Assembly (NCBI GenBank): GCA_050294475.1
Contig: JBNKOE010000014.1
Coordinates: 62,001-126,000, forward strand
Direction of reading: 5' to 3'
DNA from: Thalassobellus sp050294475
GTDB lineage: Bacteria; Bacteroidota; Bacteroidia; Flavobacteriales; Flavobacteriaceae
Length of the DNA stretch: 64,000 nucleotides
The position numbers were made by a program, and so were the translations under genes. This document shows, in pieces, positions 1-9,137 of this stretch (position 1 is its first letter; every line of letters starts with the position of its first letter). The notes under the pieces were generated by a model, which was not told where the DNA came from, made no database searches, and was given only the letters and a program-made list of their open reading frames with translations.

Positions 1-541
1 AAGGCAACTTTAAAGCTTCTGCTTGTCCGTTATCAGACATTTTAACCCAAGTCTTTTTCAAGATATCAATTATTTTTTCATCGGTATGTTTAGCTGCAAA
101 CTCTTCAAAATAATAATCTAAAAACACCAAACAAATCACATCTTCAATCATTTGGCTTTCTTCATTTTTCTTTATTAATTTCTTATTGATTAATAATGAC
201 ACTCTATCAATAAATTCTTTATCGTATCCAACCTGATTCAAAATTTCTGCTGTTATTTCAGCATGCATTTTTTTTAAGGTTTCACGCCATTTTAAATACC
301 CTACTCTATCCATAGGATATTCGTCTCTAGCTATTTTCCAACGACAAATATGTTGTGCGCGAGCTGCAATTCGAAGTGCTTTAGACGCATTAGGATTAAA
401 TTGCAAAAGTTTCCTAGACATGCGTTGCGCATACAGTAATTCTTTTGGATATTCTATACCAAAAACCTCATACGTGTTAGGGTCTTCAGAGTTTTTTTTA
501 TCTATTAATGCTATGGCAGTTTCAAATCGTGTTGGTTTCAT
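1..541 (-). CDS. DUF4202 family protein (3' end outside window)
   Basis: Reading the minus strand from the ATG at 541 gives about 180 residues with no stop before the window edge, so the gene is truncated here. The start MKPTRFETAIALID and the motif RAQHICRWKIAR (about residues 67-78) are typical of DUF4202, a family of alpha-helical proteins of unknown biochemical role that sits beside assimilatory nitrite reductase genes in flavobacteria. It begins 11 bases after the nirD stop, so it is very probably co-transcribed with nirB-nirD. A role in nitrite assimilation is inferred from position only. Some databases name such proteins after glutamyl-tRNA synthetase; I see no synthetase motifs in the visible part. 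Confidence 0.8.
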   Translation of the reverse strand, partial: MKPTRFETAIALIDKKNSEDPNTYEVFGIEYPKELLYAQRMSRKLLQFNPNASKALRIAARAQHICRWKIARDEYPMDRVGYLKWRETLKKMHAEITAEILNQVGYDKEFIDRVSLLINKKLIKKNEESQMIEDVICLVFLDYYFEEFAAKHTDEKIIDILKKTWVKMSDNGQAEALKLP

Positions 542-552
542 TTTTATGTGTA

Positions 553-930
553 TTAATCTGAAAAGCCAATATACACATTTCCGCTTTCAATTTTAACAGG
601 ATACACTGCAATTTTTAAATCATCTCCTGCTAAATTCGATCCATCTTCTAGCGAAAAATTCTTTTTATGCATCGGGCAAGCTACTTTAGCAACACCATCT
701 TTATCGCCAATCATTCCTAAAGACAAAACCATTTCCATTTTATGCGGACATAAATTTTGGCAGGCATACCATTTGCCAATTCTAGCAAAATTATATACCG
801 CTATTTGCTTGGTTTTGTACTTTATACAAGCGCCACTATTCTCTGGAAAATCTGATATTTCTCCAACGTTAAACCAATCTGTTACACTTGCATCAGTAAC
901 CGATTTATATTGTTCAAGTATATTCTGCAT
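553..930 (-). CDS. nirD: Nitrite reductase (NADH) small subunit, Rieske type
   Basis: 125 residues, the usual NirD length. It carries a Rieske-like [2Fe-2S] pattern: CPH at 61-63 and CPMH at 85-88, giving two Cys and two His ligands. NirD partners NirB in the cytoplasmic assimilatory reduction of nitrite to ammonium. The gene follows nirB after 130 bases and precedes the DUF4202 gene by 11 bases. Many NirD proteins have lost the Rieske ligands; here all four are present, so a bound cluster is likely. A separate Rieske ferredoxin is the alternative, but the neighbours make NirD much more likely. Confidence 0.92.
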   Translation of the reverse strand: MQNILEQYKSVTDASVTDWFNVGEISDFPENSGACIKYKTKQIAVYNFARIGKWYACQNLCPHKMEMVLSLGMIGDKDGVAKVACPMHKKNFSLEDGSNLAGDDLKIAVYPVKIESGNVYIGFSD

Positions 931-1060
931 ATCTATTATTTTTTATTCAATTCTTTATTTGAGCTTCAATGTTTATTCGTTAATGTTGGTTATTTGGGTA
1001 ATCGTTAGACCAATTCAACATTTAAACTTTAAACATTTCAACAATTAAACGATTCAACTT

Positions 1061-3571
1061 TTACCAAGCCTTTGGCATTTTTTGGTCACGCATTGGAACA
1101 AACACCAAGTTATCATTTGTATCATCAGAATTCACAAAATGCTTGAAACGTTTTGCCATATTAGGATCTTCAATGGCTTGTTTCCACTCACATTCATACT
1201 TATTTACAAGGCCTTGCATTTCGGCTTCTAAATCTTCAGCAATTCCTAAAGAATCCTCAATAACCACTTGTTTTAAATACTCAATACCACCTTCTAATTT
1301 GTCTAACCACGGTGCTGTTCTTACTAAAGGGCCAGCAGTTCGTATGTAAAACATTAAAAACCTGTCTAAATATTTTATAGCCGTTTCATCATCTAATTGT
1401 TCAGCAAACAGTACTGCGTGTTTTGGTGTGGCGCCTCCATTTCCGCATACGTATAAATTCCACCCACCATCAACAGCAATCAATCCGAAATCTTTTCCTC
1501 TGGCTTCTGCACATTCTCTAATACAACCCGAAACACCACCTTTTAATTTATGAGGTGAGCGTAATCCTCTATATCTATTTTCTATCTCTATAGCAAACGT
1601 AACGCTTTCATGCATACCATAGCGACACCATGTAGAACCTACACAACTTTTTACGGTTCGTAACGATTTTCCGTAAGCATGTCCACTTTCAAAACCTGCA
1701 TCTATTAAATCTTTCCAAATAAGTGGTAATTCATGTAATTGCGCCCCAAATAAGTCAATACGTTGTCCGCCAGTAATTTTAGTATATAAATCATACTTTT
1801 TACCAACTTCTCCAATGGCTATTAATTTATCAGGAGTAATTTCTCCACCAGGAATTCTTGGCACAACCGAATAAGTTCCATTACGCTGAATGTTTGCTAA
1901 AAACCGATCGTTTGTATCTTGAATACCAACCTGACGGTTAGGCGTTTCCATAGTAATACTAGCAAAGATTGATGCTACTAGAGGTTTACAAATTTCACAT
2001 CCATGACCTTCACCAAATAAGTTTAGTGTTTCATCATAATCTTTTACTTGGTTTACTTTTATAAGATCATATAATTCTTGTCTGCTAAAACTAAAGTGCT
2101 CACAAATGGTTTCTTTAACCTCTTTACCTAAGGATTTTAATGTTTCATTCACCAAATCGGATACCATAGGCTTACATCCGCCACAACCAGTAGTTGCTTT
2201 TGTTTTTGCCACTATATCTCCAAAGTTTTGACTTTCACCATCTGTTATAGAACAGCAAATATCGCCTTTACTAACACTTTCACAAGAACAAACTTGTGCC
2301 GTGTCTGGCAAATCTAGAACACTTCCAAACGATTTTCCACCTTCACTTGCTGGTAAAATTAACTCAGCAGGATTCTCAGGAATTGCCATACCATTTAGAT
2401 ATATTTGGTGCAACATATTATAATCAGATGCATCACCTACCAAAATACCTCCTAATAGCGATTTCCCATCAAGACTAACATTAATACGCTTATATAAATG
2501 TTTTGTTTTATCTTCAAAAATAACAGAATGCCCTTTTGATGCTGGCATAAACGGCTCTCCGAAACTTGCTACATCAACCCCAATTAATTTTAATTTGGTA
2601 GACATATCAATATCACTTGGCATGATAACAGTTTCGTCTCCTAAAATTTGTTTCACAGCAACACCTGCCATATCATAACCTGGTGCTACTAACCCATATA
2701 TCATTTGGTTGTACAAAGCAACCTCTCCAATAGCATAAATATCAGGATCGGATGTTTGCATTTTTTCATTTACAACAATACCTCCACGTACGCCCATTTC
2801 TAAATCGCAAGTTCTACCCAACTCATCTCTTGGTCTAATACCTGCCGAAATTATTAACATATCCACATCTAGCACATCATCCTCTCCAAACTCCATGGCA
2901 GTGATTGCATCTTCTCCCAAAATTTGATTTGTTGCTTTACTTAAGTGAATATTTAATCCGATAGATTCTAACTTTAATTGCAATACCTGACTACTTCTAG
3001 AATCTAACTGTCTTGGCATTAATTTAGGAGCAAACTCAACAATATGAGGTTCTAAACCCATATCCATAACGGCTTTCCCAGCTTCTAAGCCTAGTAAACC
3101 ACCTCCTAAAACAGCTGCTTTAGCATCAGGTTTTATAGTTTTAAGTTTAGCAGCATACGCAAGCATACCTTCTAAATCTTCAATGGTTCTATAAACAAAC
3201 ACACCTTGTTTTTCAATGCCTTTAATATTAGGAACAAAAGGCGAAGAACCTGTTGCAAGTACTAAATAATCATAGGTATATTCTTCATCTGTAGATGTTG
3301 TAATTGTTTTTGTTGAGCGATGAATATCAGTGATACGCACATTGGTAATTAATTCAATGCCATTGTCTTCATACCAAGATCTTGGAACCATTTCTAAAGC
3401 TACTGCATCTTGATTTTCAAAGAATTCACTTAAATGAACGCGATCATATGCAGGTCTTGGTTCCTCACCAAAAACCGTTACTTTAAATTGACTGCTATCG
3501 GATTCGGCTACAAATTTTTCACAAAATTTATAACCAACCATTCCATTACCAATGACAAGAATTTTTTTCAT
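1061..3571 (-). CDS. nirB: Nitrite reductase (NADH) large subunit
   Basis: 836 residues, normal for NirB. Order of parts: N-terminal FAD/NAD(P)H oxidoreductase module (GNGMVGYKF near residue 8, ATGSS at 106-110, second nucleotide-binding GGGLLGLEAG near 156), a BFD-like [2Fe-2S] region with C428, C430, C463 and C466, a second Cys pair C525/C528, then the sulfite/nitrite reductase half-domains with the siroheme/[4Fe-4S] ligands C643, C649, C683 and C687 (CVGSTWC and CIREC). It reduces nitrite to ammonium with NADH in the cytoplasm. The complete cofactor set argues for an active enzyme. The start at 3571 lies just inside a nested inverted repeat (3574-3625), so transcription is probably controlled there. 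It follows the molybdopterin oxidoreductase gene by 166 bases. Confidence 0.96.
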   Translation of the reverse strand: MKKILVIGNGMVGYKFCEKFVAESDSSQFKVTVFGEEPRPAYDRVHLSEFFENQDAVALEMVPRSWYEDNGIELITNVRITDIHRSTKTITTSTDEEYTYDYLVLATGSSPFVPNIKGIEKQGVFVYRTIEDLEGMLAYAAKLKTIKPDAKAAVLGGGLLGLEAGKAVMDMGLEPHIVEFAPKLMPRQLDSRSSQVLQLKLESIGLNIHLSKATNQILGEDAITAMEFGEDDVLDVDMLIISAGIRPRDELGRTCDLEMGVRGGIVVNEKMQTSDPDIYAIGEVALYNQMIYGLVAPGYDMAGVAVKQILGDETVIMPSDIDMSTKLKLIGVDVASFGEPFMPASKGHSVIFEDKTKHLYKRINVSLDGKSLLGGILVGDASDYNMLHQIYLNGMAIPENPAELILPASEGGKSFGSVLDLPDTAQVCSCESVSKGDICCSITDGESQNFGDIVAKTKATTGCGGCKPMVSDLVNETLKSLGKEVKETICEHFSFSRQELYDLIKVNQVKDYDETLNLFGEGHGCEICKPLVASIFASITMETPNRQVGIQDTNDRFLANIQRNGTYSVVPRIPGGEITPDKLIAIGEVGKKYDLYTKITGGQRIDLFGAQLHELPLIWKDLIDAGFESGHAYGKSLRTVKSCVGSTWCRYGMHESVTFAIEIENRYRGLRSPHKLKGGVSGCIRECAEARGKDFGLIAVDGGWNLYVCGNGGATPKHAVLFAEQLDDETAIKYLDRFLMFYIRTAGPLVRTAPWLDKLEGGIEYLKQVVIEDSLGIAEDLEAEMQGLVNKYECEWKQAIEDPNMAKRFKHFVNSDDTNDNLVFVPMRDQKMPKAW

Positions 3572-3573
3572 AT

Positions 3574-3625
3574 CTACGTATTTTGATACAAAAATAAGTA
3601 TAAATACTTAATTTTAAATACGTAG
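3574..3625 (-). promoter_or_regulatory. Nested inverted repeats in the nirB promoter
   Basis: CTACGTATTT (3574-3583) and AAATACGTAG (3616-3625) are exact 10-base inverted repeats 32 bases apart. Inside them lies the 14-base dyad AAGTAT-AA-ATACTT (3596-3609). On the minus strand a TATTTTTG (3596-3589) matches the Bacteroidota -7 box TAnnTTTG, placing the transcript start about 10 bases before the nirB ATG. An operator for a nitrogen or redox regulator overlapping the promoter is the simplest reading; which protein binds is not visible. Confidence 0.45.
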
Positions 3626-3737
3626 TTTAATTATTTTTATGATGAATTACGATTATTATAGATTTCACAAAATCATACTATAATAATTAATTATTAGGCA
3701 AAAAAGGATCGTTTTAAATACCATAAATAAAGAAAAA

Positions 3738-6029
3738 CTAAGTAGTAGTCAGCGTAATAATAACACTCTTTGATGCCGGTGTTTTAGCTGTATGCGCAAA
3801 ACTATCTAGTGGTACAAGTACATTAGTTTCTGGAAAATAAGTAGCACAACAATTTTTTGGAATATCATATCCTACCACTTTAAAATTATTAGCAATTCTA
3901 ATGATTCCATTAAATTCAGATTTTAAATTTACCACTTGATGCTCCTTTAAATTACGTAGTTTCATATCCTCTCGATTCATAAAAATGATACGACGCTCGT
4001 TAAAAACTCCTCGATATCTATCGTTTAAACCATAAATAGTGGTATTAAATTGATCATGACTACGTATAGTCATCATGATTAATTCATCATTTTTTAATTT
4101 CCAAGTAGGTAATTTATTAATTGAAAAATTAGCTTTGGCTGTTTTTGTTTTAAATTTTCTTTCTCGTGCTCCATTAGGTAAATAAAAACCAGATGGCTGT
4201 TTTATTTTTTTATTATAATCATTAAATCCATCAACAACCTCTGCTATATCATCTCTAACTAAATCATAATCATCTTTATATTGCAACCAATTAATATTAG
4301 AGCGTTCTTTTAAAGTTGCATTTGCAATACCACAAACAACGGCAACCTCACTTAACAATTTATCAGAACAAGGTTCTAAAACACCTTTGGTAGAAGACAC
4401 AACACCCATAGAGTTTTCAACACTTTGAACTTGAACACCTGTTTTTTGATAATCTTTTTCTGTACGCCCTAAACAAGGAAAAATTAAGGCTTCTTTACCA
4501 GTTACTAAATGCGAACGATTCAGTTTTGTACTAACATGCACTGTTAAATTGCAACTAGCCAAAGCTTGTGCTGCATAGCCTGTATCTGGAACTGCTGAAA
4601 TAAAGTTTCCTCCTAATCCGAAAAACACTTTTGCCTTTTTCTCGTACATAGCTTTTATAGCATCAATTACAGAATATCCATGCTTTGTCGTTGGCTTAAA
4701 ACCGTATTTACTTTCTATTTTATTTAAAAATGCTTGAGGTGCCGATTCCCAAATACCAACCGTTCTATCTCCTTGCACATTGGAATGTCCACGAACCGGA
4801 CAAGTACCAGCTCCCTCTTTACCAATACTTCCTTTTAATAACAAAAGGTTTACTATTTCTCGAATATTATCGACTGCATTTTCATGCTGAGTTAAGCCCA
4901 TAGCCCAACAAATAATAATTTTCTTTTTATTCAAAATTAAATCAAATGCTTTATCAAAAACAGCTTTGGTAACACCTGATGCCTGTAAACAATCTTCAAA
5001 ATTATATGTTTTTAAATCGCTTATAAATTCATCATAACTGTGTGTATATTCATTAATAAAATCTTTATCAAAAACATTACCTATACGTTCTTCTTTTTCT
5101 AATAACTTAAGAAGTATGGCTTTCATAAAAGCGACATCGCCATTAATGGTTATAGGAACAAATACATCGGCAATTTGAGTACCTCCAGTTAATAATTTTA
5201 TAGGATTTTGCGGATTGGTAAATTTTATTAATCCTGCTTCTGGTAATGGATTAATAGCTATTATTTTTCCGCCATTATTTTTACATTTTTCTAAAGCCGA
5301 TAACATTCTTGGATGGTTAGTACCTGGATTTTGTCCAATAACCATAACCAATTCAGCTTTATATAAATCATCTAAAGTAACGGAGCCTTTCCCAATCCCT
5401 AAAGTTTCAGACAAGGCACTACTACTAGCCTCATGACACATATTAGAACAATCTGGCAAATTTGCCGTACCATATTCTCTAACGAATAATTGATATAAAA
5501 AAGCAGCCTCGTTAGTCGTTCTTCCAGAAGTATAAAATATCGCTTCATCAGGATTTTCTAAATCATTTAAATGCCTTCCAACTTTATTAAAAGCAACTTC
5601 CCAAGAAATAGGTTGATAATGTGTTGCGCCTTCAGCCAAAAATAGTGGTTCAACAAGACGTCCAGATTTACCAATTTCAAAGTCTGACCAACTCGCTAAT
5701 TCATCAACACTATGTTCTGTAAAAAAATCAGCTCCAATGGTTTTATTTTGAGTTTCTTCAGCAATGGCCTTCATTCCATTTTCACAGTATTCACCTAATT
5801 TAGAACGTTCATCGTCTGGATCTGGCCATGCACAACCTGGACAATCAAATCCTCCTTTTTGATTTATTTTTAAAGATAATTTTAAGGCATCAGCAGGATT
5901 CATGTATTTAGTAGCATGGTTAACAGCCGATTTAATTGCTTCAAAACCTACACTATTCGTTTTTGGCTTTGTTGTTTTTAACGTAGTAAATACTTCTGAT
6001 GTTTTTGCCTTTTCTTGCGAAGAACTCAT
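3738..6029 (-). CDS. FdhF/YdeP-family molybdopterin oxidoreductase
   Basis: 763 residues. The N-terminal GGFDCPGCAWPDP (about 59-71) is the signature of the YdeP branch of the formate-dehydrogenase-alpha superfamily, followed by a molybdopterin oxidoreductase body (GRTTNEAAF near 168; PVRGHSNVQGDR near 415) and a C-terminal molydopterin-dinucleotide-binding beta domain (TIRSHDQFNTTIYG near 650). No twin-arginine signal, so cytoplasmic. YdeP-like proteins are annotated as formate dehydrogenases, but their substrate is mostly unproven. Position directly upstream of nirB, same strand, suggests either a redox partner in nitrogen assimilation or a separately promoted gene. Nothing in the sequence shows that it is the assimilatory nitrate reductase. 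Confidence 0.85.
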   Translation of the reverse strand: MSSSQEKAKTSEVFTTLKTTKPKTNSVGFEAIKSAVNHATKYMNPADALKLSLKINQKGGFDCPGCAWPDPDDERSKLGEYCENGMKAIAEETQNKTIGADFFTEHSVDELASWSDFEIGKSGRLVEPLFLAEGATHYQPISWEVAFNKVGRHLNDLENPDEAIFYTSGRTTNEAAFLYQLFVREYGTANLPDCSNMCHEASSSALSETLGIGKGSVTLDDLYKAELVMVIGQNPGTNHPRMLSALEKCKNNGGKIIAINPLPEAGLIKFTNPQNPIKLLTGGTQIADVFVPITINGDVAFMKAILLKLLEKEERIGNVFDKDFINEYTHSYDEFISDLKTYNFEDCLQASGVTKAVFDKAFDLILNKKKIIICWAMGLTQHENAVDNIREIVNLLLLKGSIGKEGAGTCPVRGHSNVQGDRTVGIWESAPQAFLNKIESKYGFKPTTKHGYSVIDAIKAMYEKKAKVFFGLGGNFISAVPDTGYAAQALASCNLTVHVSTKLNRSHLVTGKEALIFPCLGRTEKDYQKTGVQVQSVENSMGVVSSTKGVLEPCSDKLLSEVAVVCGIANATLKERSNINWLQYKDDYDLVRDDIAEVVDGFNDYNKKIKQPSGFYLPNGARERKFKTKTAKANFSINKLPTWKLKNDELIMMTIRSHDQFNTTIYGLNDRYRGVFNERRIIFMNREDMKLRNLKEHQVVNLKSEFNGIIRIANNFKVVGYDIPKNCCATYFPETNVLVPLDSFAHTAKTPASKSVIITLTTT

Positions 6030-6054
6030 CTTAAAAATTTAAGCTTTATGTTCT

Positions 6055-6062
6055 CAAATATA
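6055..6062 (-). promoter_or_regulatory. -7 box upstream of the YdeP-family gene
   Basis: TATATTTG on the minus strand fits TAnnTTTG and would start transcription about 20 bases before the ATG at 6029. No TTG is found at the expected -33 spacing. The palindrome CTTAAA-AA-TTTAAG (6030-6043) lies in the leader directly before the start codon. Confidence 0.4.
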
Positions 6063-6110
6063 TTGAAACATACTTTATTTTAATTAAGAATTGAAATCTT
6101 ATTAAAATAA

Positions 6111-6143
6111 AAAAAGCATTATGTTTAAATTCACAATGCTTTT
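6111..6143 (-). terminator. Intrinsic terminator after tdh-kbl
   Basis: AAAAGCATT (6112-6120) pairs with AATGCTTTT (6135-6143) around a 14-base loop. On the minus strand the stem is followed by TTTTATTTTAAT. It lies about 45 bases past the kbl stop, as expected for the end of the threonine operon. Confidence 0.7.
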
Positions 6144-6189
6144 AAATATCTATTTTAAGAAAACTATTTACAGTATTTCTTAACGCTGG

Positions 6190-7380
6190 TTATGATATCA
6201 CACCCAACTCTTTACCAACTTTCACAAACGCTTTAATAGCCTTTTTTAAATCTTTACGATCGTGAGCTGCCGATATTTGAACACGAATTCTAGCTTTACC
6301 TTTTGGCACAACAGGGTAAAAGAATCCGATTACATAAATTCCTTCTACTAATAATTTTGAAGCAAACTCTTGGGATAATTTAGCTTCTCCTAACATAATA
6401 GGTACAATAGGATGATCGCCTGAAATAATATTAAACCCAGCAGCTACCATTTCTGATCTAAAATAACTCGTGTTTTCAACTAATTTATCGCGTAAATTAG
6501 TTGACTCACTAAGCAAATCTAAAACTTTAATTGAAGCCCCAACTACTGCTGGCGCTAAAGTGTTTGAAAACAAATATGGTCTTGAACGTTGTCTTAACAT
6601 ATCCACAATTTCTTTTCTTGCAGCTGTAAAACCACCTGAAGCACCACCTAATGCTTTCCCGTAAGTTCCAGTAATAATATCAACTCGCCCCATAACATTT
6701 CTGTACTCATGCGTACCACGACCTGTTTTTCCAATAAATCCTGTAGAATGACATTCGTCAATCATAACCATGGCATCATATGTATCGGCTAAATCACAAA
6801 TTTTGTCAAGCTGTGCTATCGTTCCGTCCATAGAAAAAGAACCATCGGTCACAATTAATTTTCTTCGAGCATCTTTAGCTTTAATTAATTGCGCTTCTAA
6901 ATCTGCCATATCATTATGATTGTATCTAAAGCGTCCTGCTTTACACAATCTAATCCCATCAATAATAGACGCATGATTTAAAGCATCTGAAATAATAGCA
7001 TCTTCCGTCCCTAAAATAGGTTCGAAAACACCACCATTAGCATCAAAAGCTGCTGCGTATAAAATGCAATCTTCCATTCCTAAAAATTGAGCTGTTTTCT
7101 GCTCTAATTCTTTATGAATATCTTGAGTTCCACAAATAAAACGCACAGACGATAATCCGAAACCATGGGTATCAATAGCATTTTTGCTCGCTTCAATAAC
7201 ATCTGGATGAGATGATAACCCTAAATAATTATTCGCACAAAAGTTCAACACACTATGCGATGCTGTTGTACTAATTTCGGCACCTTGTGGTGTAGTTATA
7301 ATACGCTCTTCTTTATATAAACCTGCCGCTTTAATCTCGTTTAATTCGTTTTGTAAGTCGTCTTTTATATTTGAATACAT
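6190..7380 (-). CDS. kbl: Glycine C-acetyltransferase (2-amino-3-ketobutyrate CoA ligase)
   Basis: 396 residues, the standard length of this PLP enzyme of the alpha-oxoamine synthase family. The PLP lysine is K242 in GTYGKALGG; MIDECHSTG (206-214) is the conserved cofactor-binding Asp/His region, and FCANNYLGL (47-55) is typical of the N-terminal part. It splits 2-amino-3-oxobutanoate with CoA to glycine and acetyl-CoA, the second step of threonine degradation. Its start lies 19 bases after the stop of the threonine dehydrogenase gene, so the two form an operon delivering the unstable intermediate directly. 8-amino-7-oxononanoate synthase is a close relative, but the neighbour settles the call. 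Confidence 0.95.
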   Translation of the reverse strand: MYSNIKDDLQNELNEIKAAGLYKEERIITTPQGAEISTTASHSVLNFCANNYLGLSSHPDVIEASKNAIDTHGFGLSSVRFICGTQDIHKELEQKTAQFLGMEDCILYAAAFDANGGVFEPILGTEDAIISDALNHASIIDGIRLCKAGRFRYNHNDMADLEAQLIKAKDARRKLIVTDGSFSMDGTIAQLDKICDLADTYDAMVMIDECHSTGFIGKTGRGTHEYRNVMGRVDIITGTYGKALGGASGGFTAARKEIVDMLRQRSRPYLFSNTLAPAVVGASIKVLDLLSESTNLRDKLVENTSYFRSEMVAAGFNIISGDHPIVPIMLGEAKLSQEFASKLLVEGIYVIGFFYPVVPKGKARIRVQISAAHDRKDLKKAIKAFVKVGKELGVIS

Positions 7381-7399
7381 AATTTTATTTTTTTGTCGC

Positions 7400-8350
7400 T
7401 TAAACGGTCTTTTTATAATAATCTGTTAAAGCACTTATCATACTTTTTGTAATAGCTTCTAAATTATAATGAGGTTGCCATCCCCAATCTTTTCGTGCTT
7501 GAGAATCATCAATTGATTTTGGCCAATTCTTAGCAATAGCTTCTCTAGAATCTGGTTTATATTCTATAGTAAAATTAGGAAAGATTTTAGAAATTTCTAA
7601 TGCAACTTCTTTGGGAGAAAAACTAACCCCTGCAATATTATAAGAGGTTCTTATTTTTATTTTTTCTGAAGGCGATTCCATAATTTCTATAGTGGCTCTA
7701 ATAACATCATTCATATAAATCATAGGCAACGTTGTATTTTCACTTAAAAAGCAAGAGAATGTTTCTTTTAAAACAGCCTTATGATAAATATCTACAGCAT
7801 AATCGGTTGTACCACCTCCTGGCAACGATTGATAACCGATAACTCCTGGATAACGAATAGAACGTACATCTAACCCGTATTTAAGAAAATAATACTGTGC
7901 CCAATTTTCACCATCAACTTTACTAATACCATATGCCGTAGATGGATTTAAATAGGTATCATTAGGCGCATTATATTTAGAAGTGGCATCTCCAAAAACA
8001 GCTATAGAACTTGGATAAAAAACTTTTTCTATATTATTAAGTCTCGATACCTCAAGAACATTTAATAAGGTTTTTGTATTAATATTCCATGTTTGTAATG
8101 GATTCTCTTCGCCTTTTGCCGAAAGAATTGCGGCTAAATGATAAATTTGAGTGATTTTATATTGTGTAACTACATCTTGAATTCTATCATAATCTGTCGC
8201 ATCAATAATCTCAAATACCCCTTGATTATGTCCCCCTTGTCTTAAATCGGAAGCAATTACATTTTCAAATCCATACTTGTCTTGAAGTGCTCTAGTTAAT
8301 ACAGATCCTAATTGACCATTTGCTCCTATTATTAATATTTTAGCACTCAT
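7400..8350 (-). CDS. tdh: L-threonine 3-dehydrogenase, SDR type
   Basis: 316 residues. N-terminal Rossmann motif GANGQLG (9-15) and the short-chain dehydrogenase catalytic pair Y140/K144 in YGISK place it in the UDP-galactose-epimerase-like SDR group. Flavobacteria are known to use this SDR-type enzyme rather than the zinc-dependent Tdh. It oxidises L-threonine with NAD+ to 2-amino-3-oxobutanoate. First gene of the tdh-kbl operon; divergent from an Lrp/AsnC regulator 163 bases away, which is its likely regulator. A generic sugar epimerase would be the alternative, but coupling to kbl makes that unlikely. Confidence 0.9.
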   Translation of the reverse strand: MSAKILIIGANGQLGSVLTRALQDKYGFENVIASDLRQGGHNQGVFEIIDATDYDRIQDVVTQYKITQIYHLAAILSAKGEENPLQTWNINTKTLLNVLEVSRLNNIEKVFYPSSIAVFGDATSKYNAPNDTYLNPSTAYGISKVDGENWAQYYFLKYGLDVRSIRYPGVIGYQSLPGGGTTDYAVDIYHKAVLKETFSCFLSENTTLPMIYMNDVIRATIEIMESPSEKIKIRTSYNIAGVSFSPKEVALEISKIFPNFTIEYKPDSREAIAKNWPKSIDDSQARKDWGWQPHYNLEAITKSMISALTDYYKKTV

Positions 8351-8373
8351 TATACAAAAGTATTATTCACTAA

Positions 8374-8381
8374 CAAAATTA
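8374..8381 (-). promoter_or_regulatory. -7 box of tdh
   Basis: TAATTTTG on the minus strand matches TAnnTTTG and leaves a leader of about 20 bases before the tdh ATG at 8350. A second match, TACTTTTG (8362-8355), lies too close to the start to be the better choice. No TTG at the -33 position. Confidence 0.35.
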
Positions 8382-8423
8382 CATAATAAGATTATTAATA
8401 TCTAAAAATAGACCTAAATAAGG

Positions 8424-8460
8424 AATATAAGCTTTAATTTAGTAAATTAAAAGCTATATT
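8424..8460. promoter_or_regulatory. Palindromic operator candidate between tdh and lrp-like gene
   Basis: Arms of 17 bases (8424-8440 and 8444-8460) around the spacer AGT form a near-perfect dyad with core AGCTTTAATTT / AAATTAAAAGCT, differing by a one-base slip. It is centred about 90 bases from tdh and 70 from the regulator gene, in the only shared control region. Lrp/AsnC proteins bind AT-rich imperfect dyads, so autoregulation plus control of tdh-kbl is a reasonable inference. Confidence 0.5.
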
Positions 8461-8513
8461 TACTTTTTAAATTTAAATAATTAAGCTTTGCAATAATTTT
8501 TATTTGACTTTTT

Positions 8514-8975
8514 ATGGAAAACTTAGATGAAACCGATATAACTATACTTAGAATTTTACAAAACGATTCTAAAAAAACGGCTAAAGAAATTGCTAACATT
8601 TTAAATTTAACACCTTCTCCTGTTTACGAACGCATTCGCCGTCTTGAAAAACAAGGGTTTATAAAAAAATATGTTGCTATACTTGACAAAAAACTTATTG
8701 ATAGATCTGTAACAACCATCTGTCAAGTCTCTATGCGCTATCATAATGAAGCCTTTATTGAAAAATTTGAAGAGCAAATTCAGAATTTAAAAGAAGTTCA
8801 AGAATGCTATCATATGGCTGGACAAGTCGATTTTATTCTAAAAATAAACACCAAAGATTTAGAAAGCTATCACAATTTTGTAAAGTATAAACTTTCTAAA
8901 ATTGAAAACATTGGCGTATTAAATAGCACTTTTGTTTTAAAAGACATTAAGCATACTTCGGCGTTTTATATATAA
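8514..8975 (+). CDS. Lrp/AsnC family transcriptional regulator
   Basis: 153 residues, typical for the family. Begins with DETDITILRILQNDSKKT, an AsnC-type winged helix-turn-helix (recognition region SPVYERIRRLEKQGFI near 38-53), followed by the C-terminal ligand-binding RAM domain (about 70-150). Such proteins sense amino acids and bind DNA as octamers or dimers. It is divergent from tdh-kbl, so threonine, glycine or a related amino acid is the likely effector; this is inferred from the neighbourhood. The palindrome at 8424-8460 is the candidate binding site. Confidence 0.92.
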   Translation: MENLDETDITILRILQNDSKKTAKEIANILNLTPSPVYERIRRLEKQGFIKKYVAILDKKLIDRSVTTICQVSMRYHNEAFIEKFEEQIQNLKEVQECYHMAGQVDFILKINTKDLESYHNFVKYKLSKIENIGVLNSTFVLKDIKHTSAFYI

Positions 8976-9137
8976 TTTTACAATGTTATGTAATGTCTCA
9001 ATCGTACTTTATTTTGACATGACTAGTAATACTAAATATTTTTACAACCTCAAATTAGTTAACCTTTACAACTTCGGGTGATTTCAAAATATGAAAAAGT
9101 GTATCGAGAAGCATCTGAAAAAATATAAATAAAAACA

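Noticed and set aside
773..1048. Plus-strand 91-residue frame opposite nirD
   Set aside because: It is antisense to the Rieske protein and has no family pattern.
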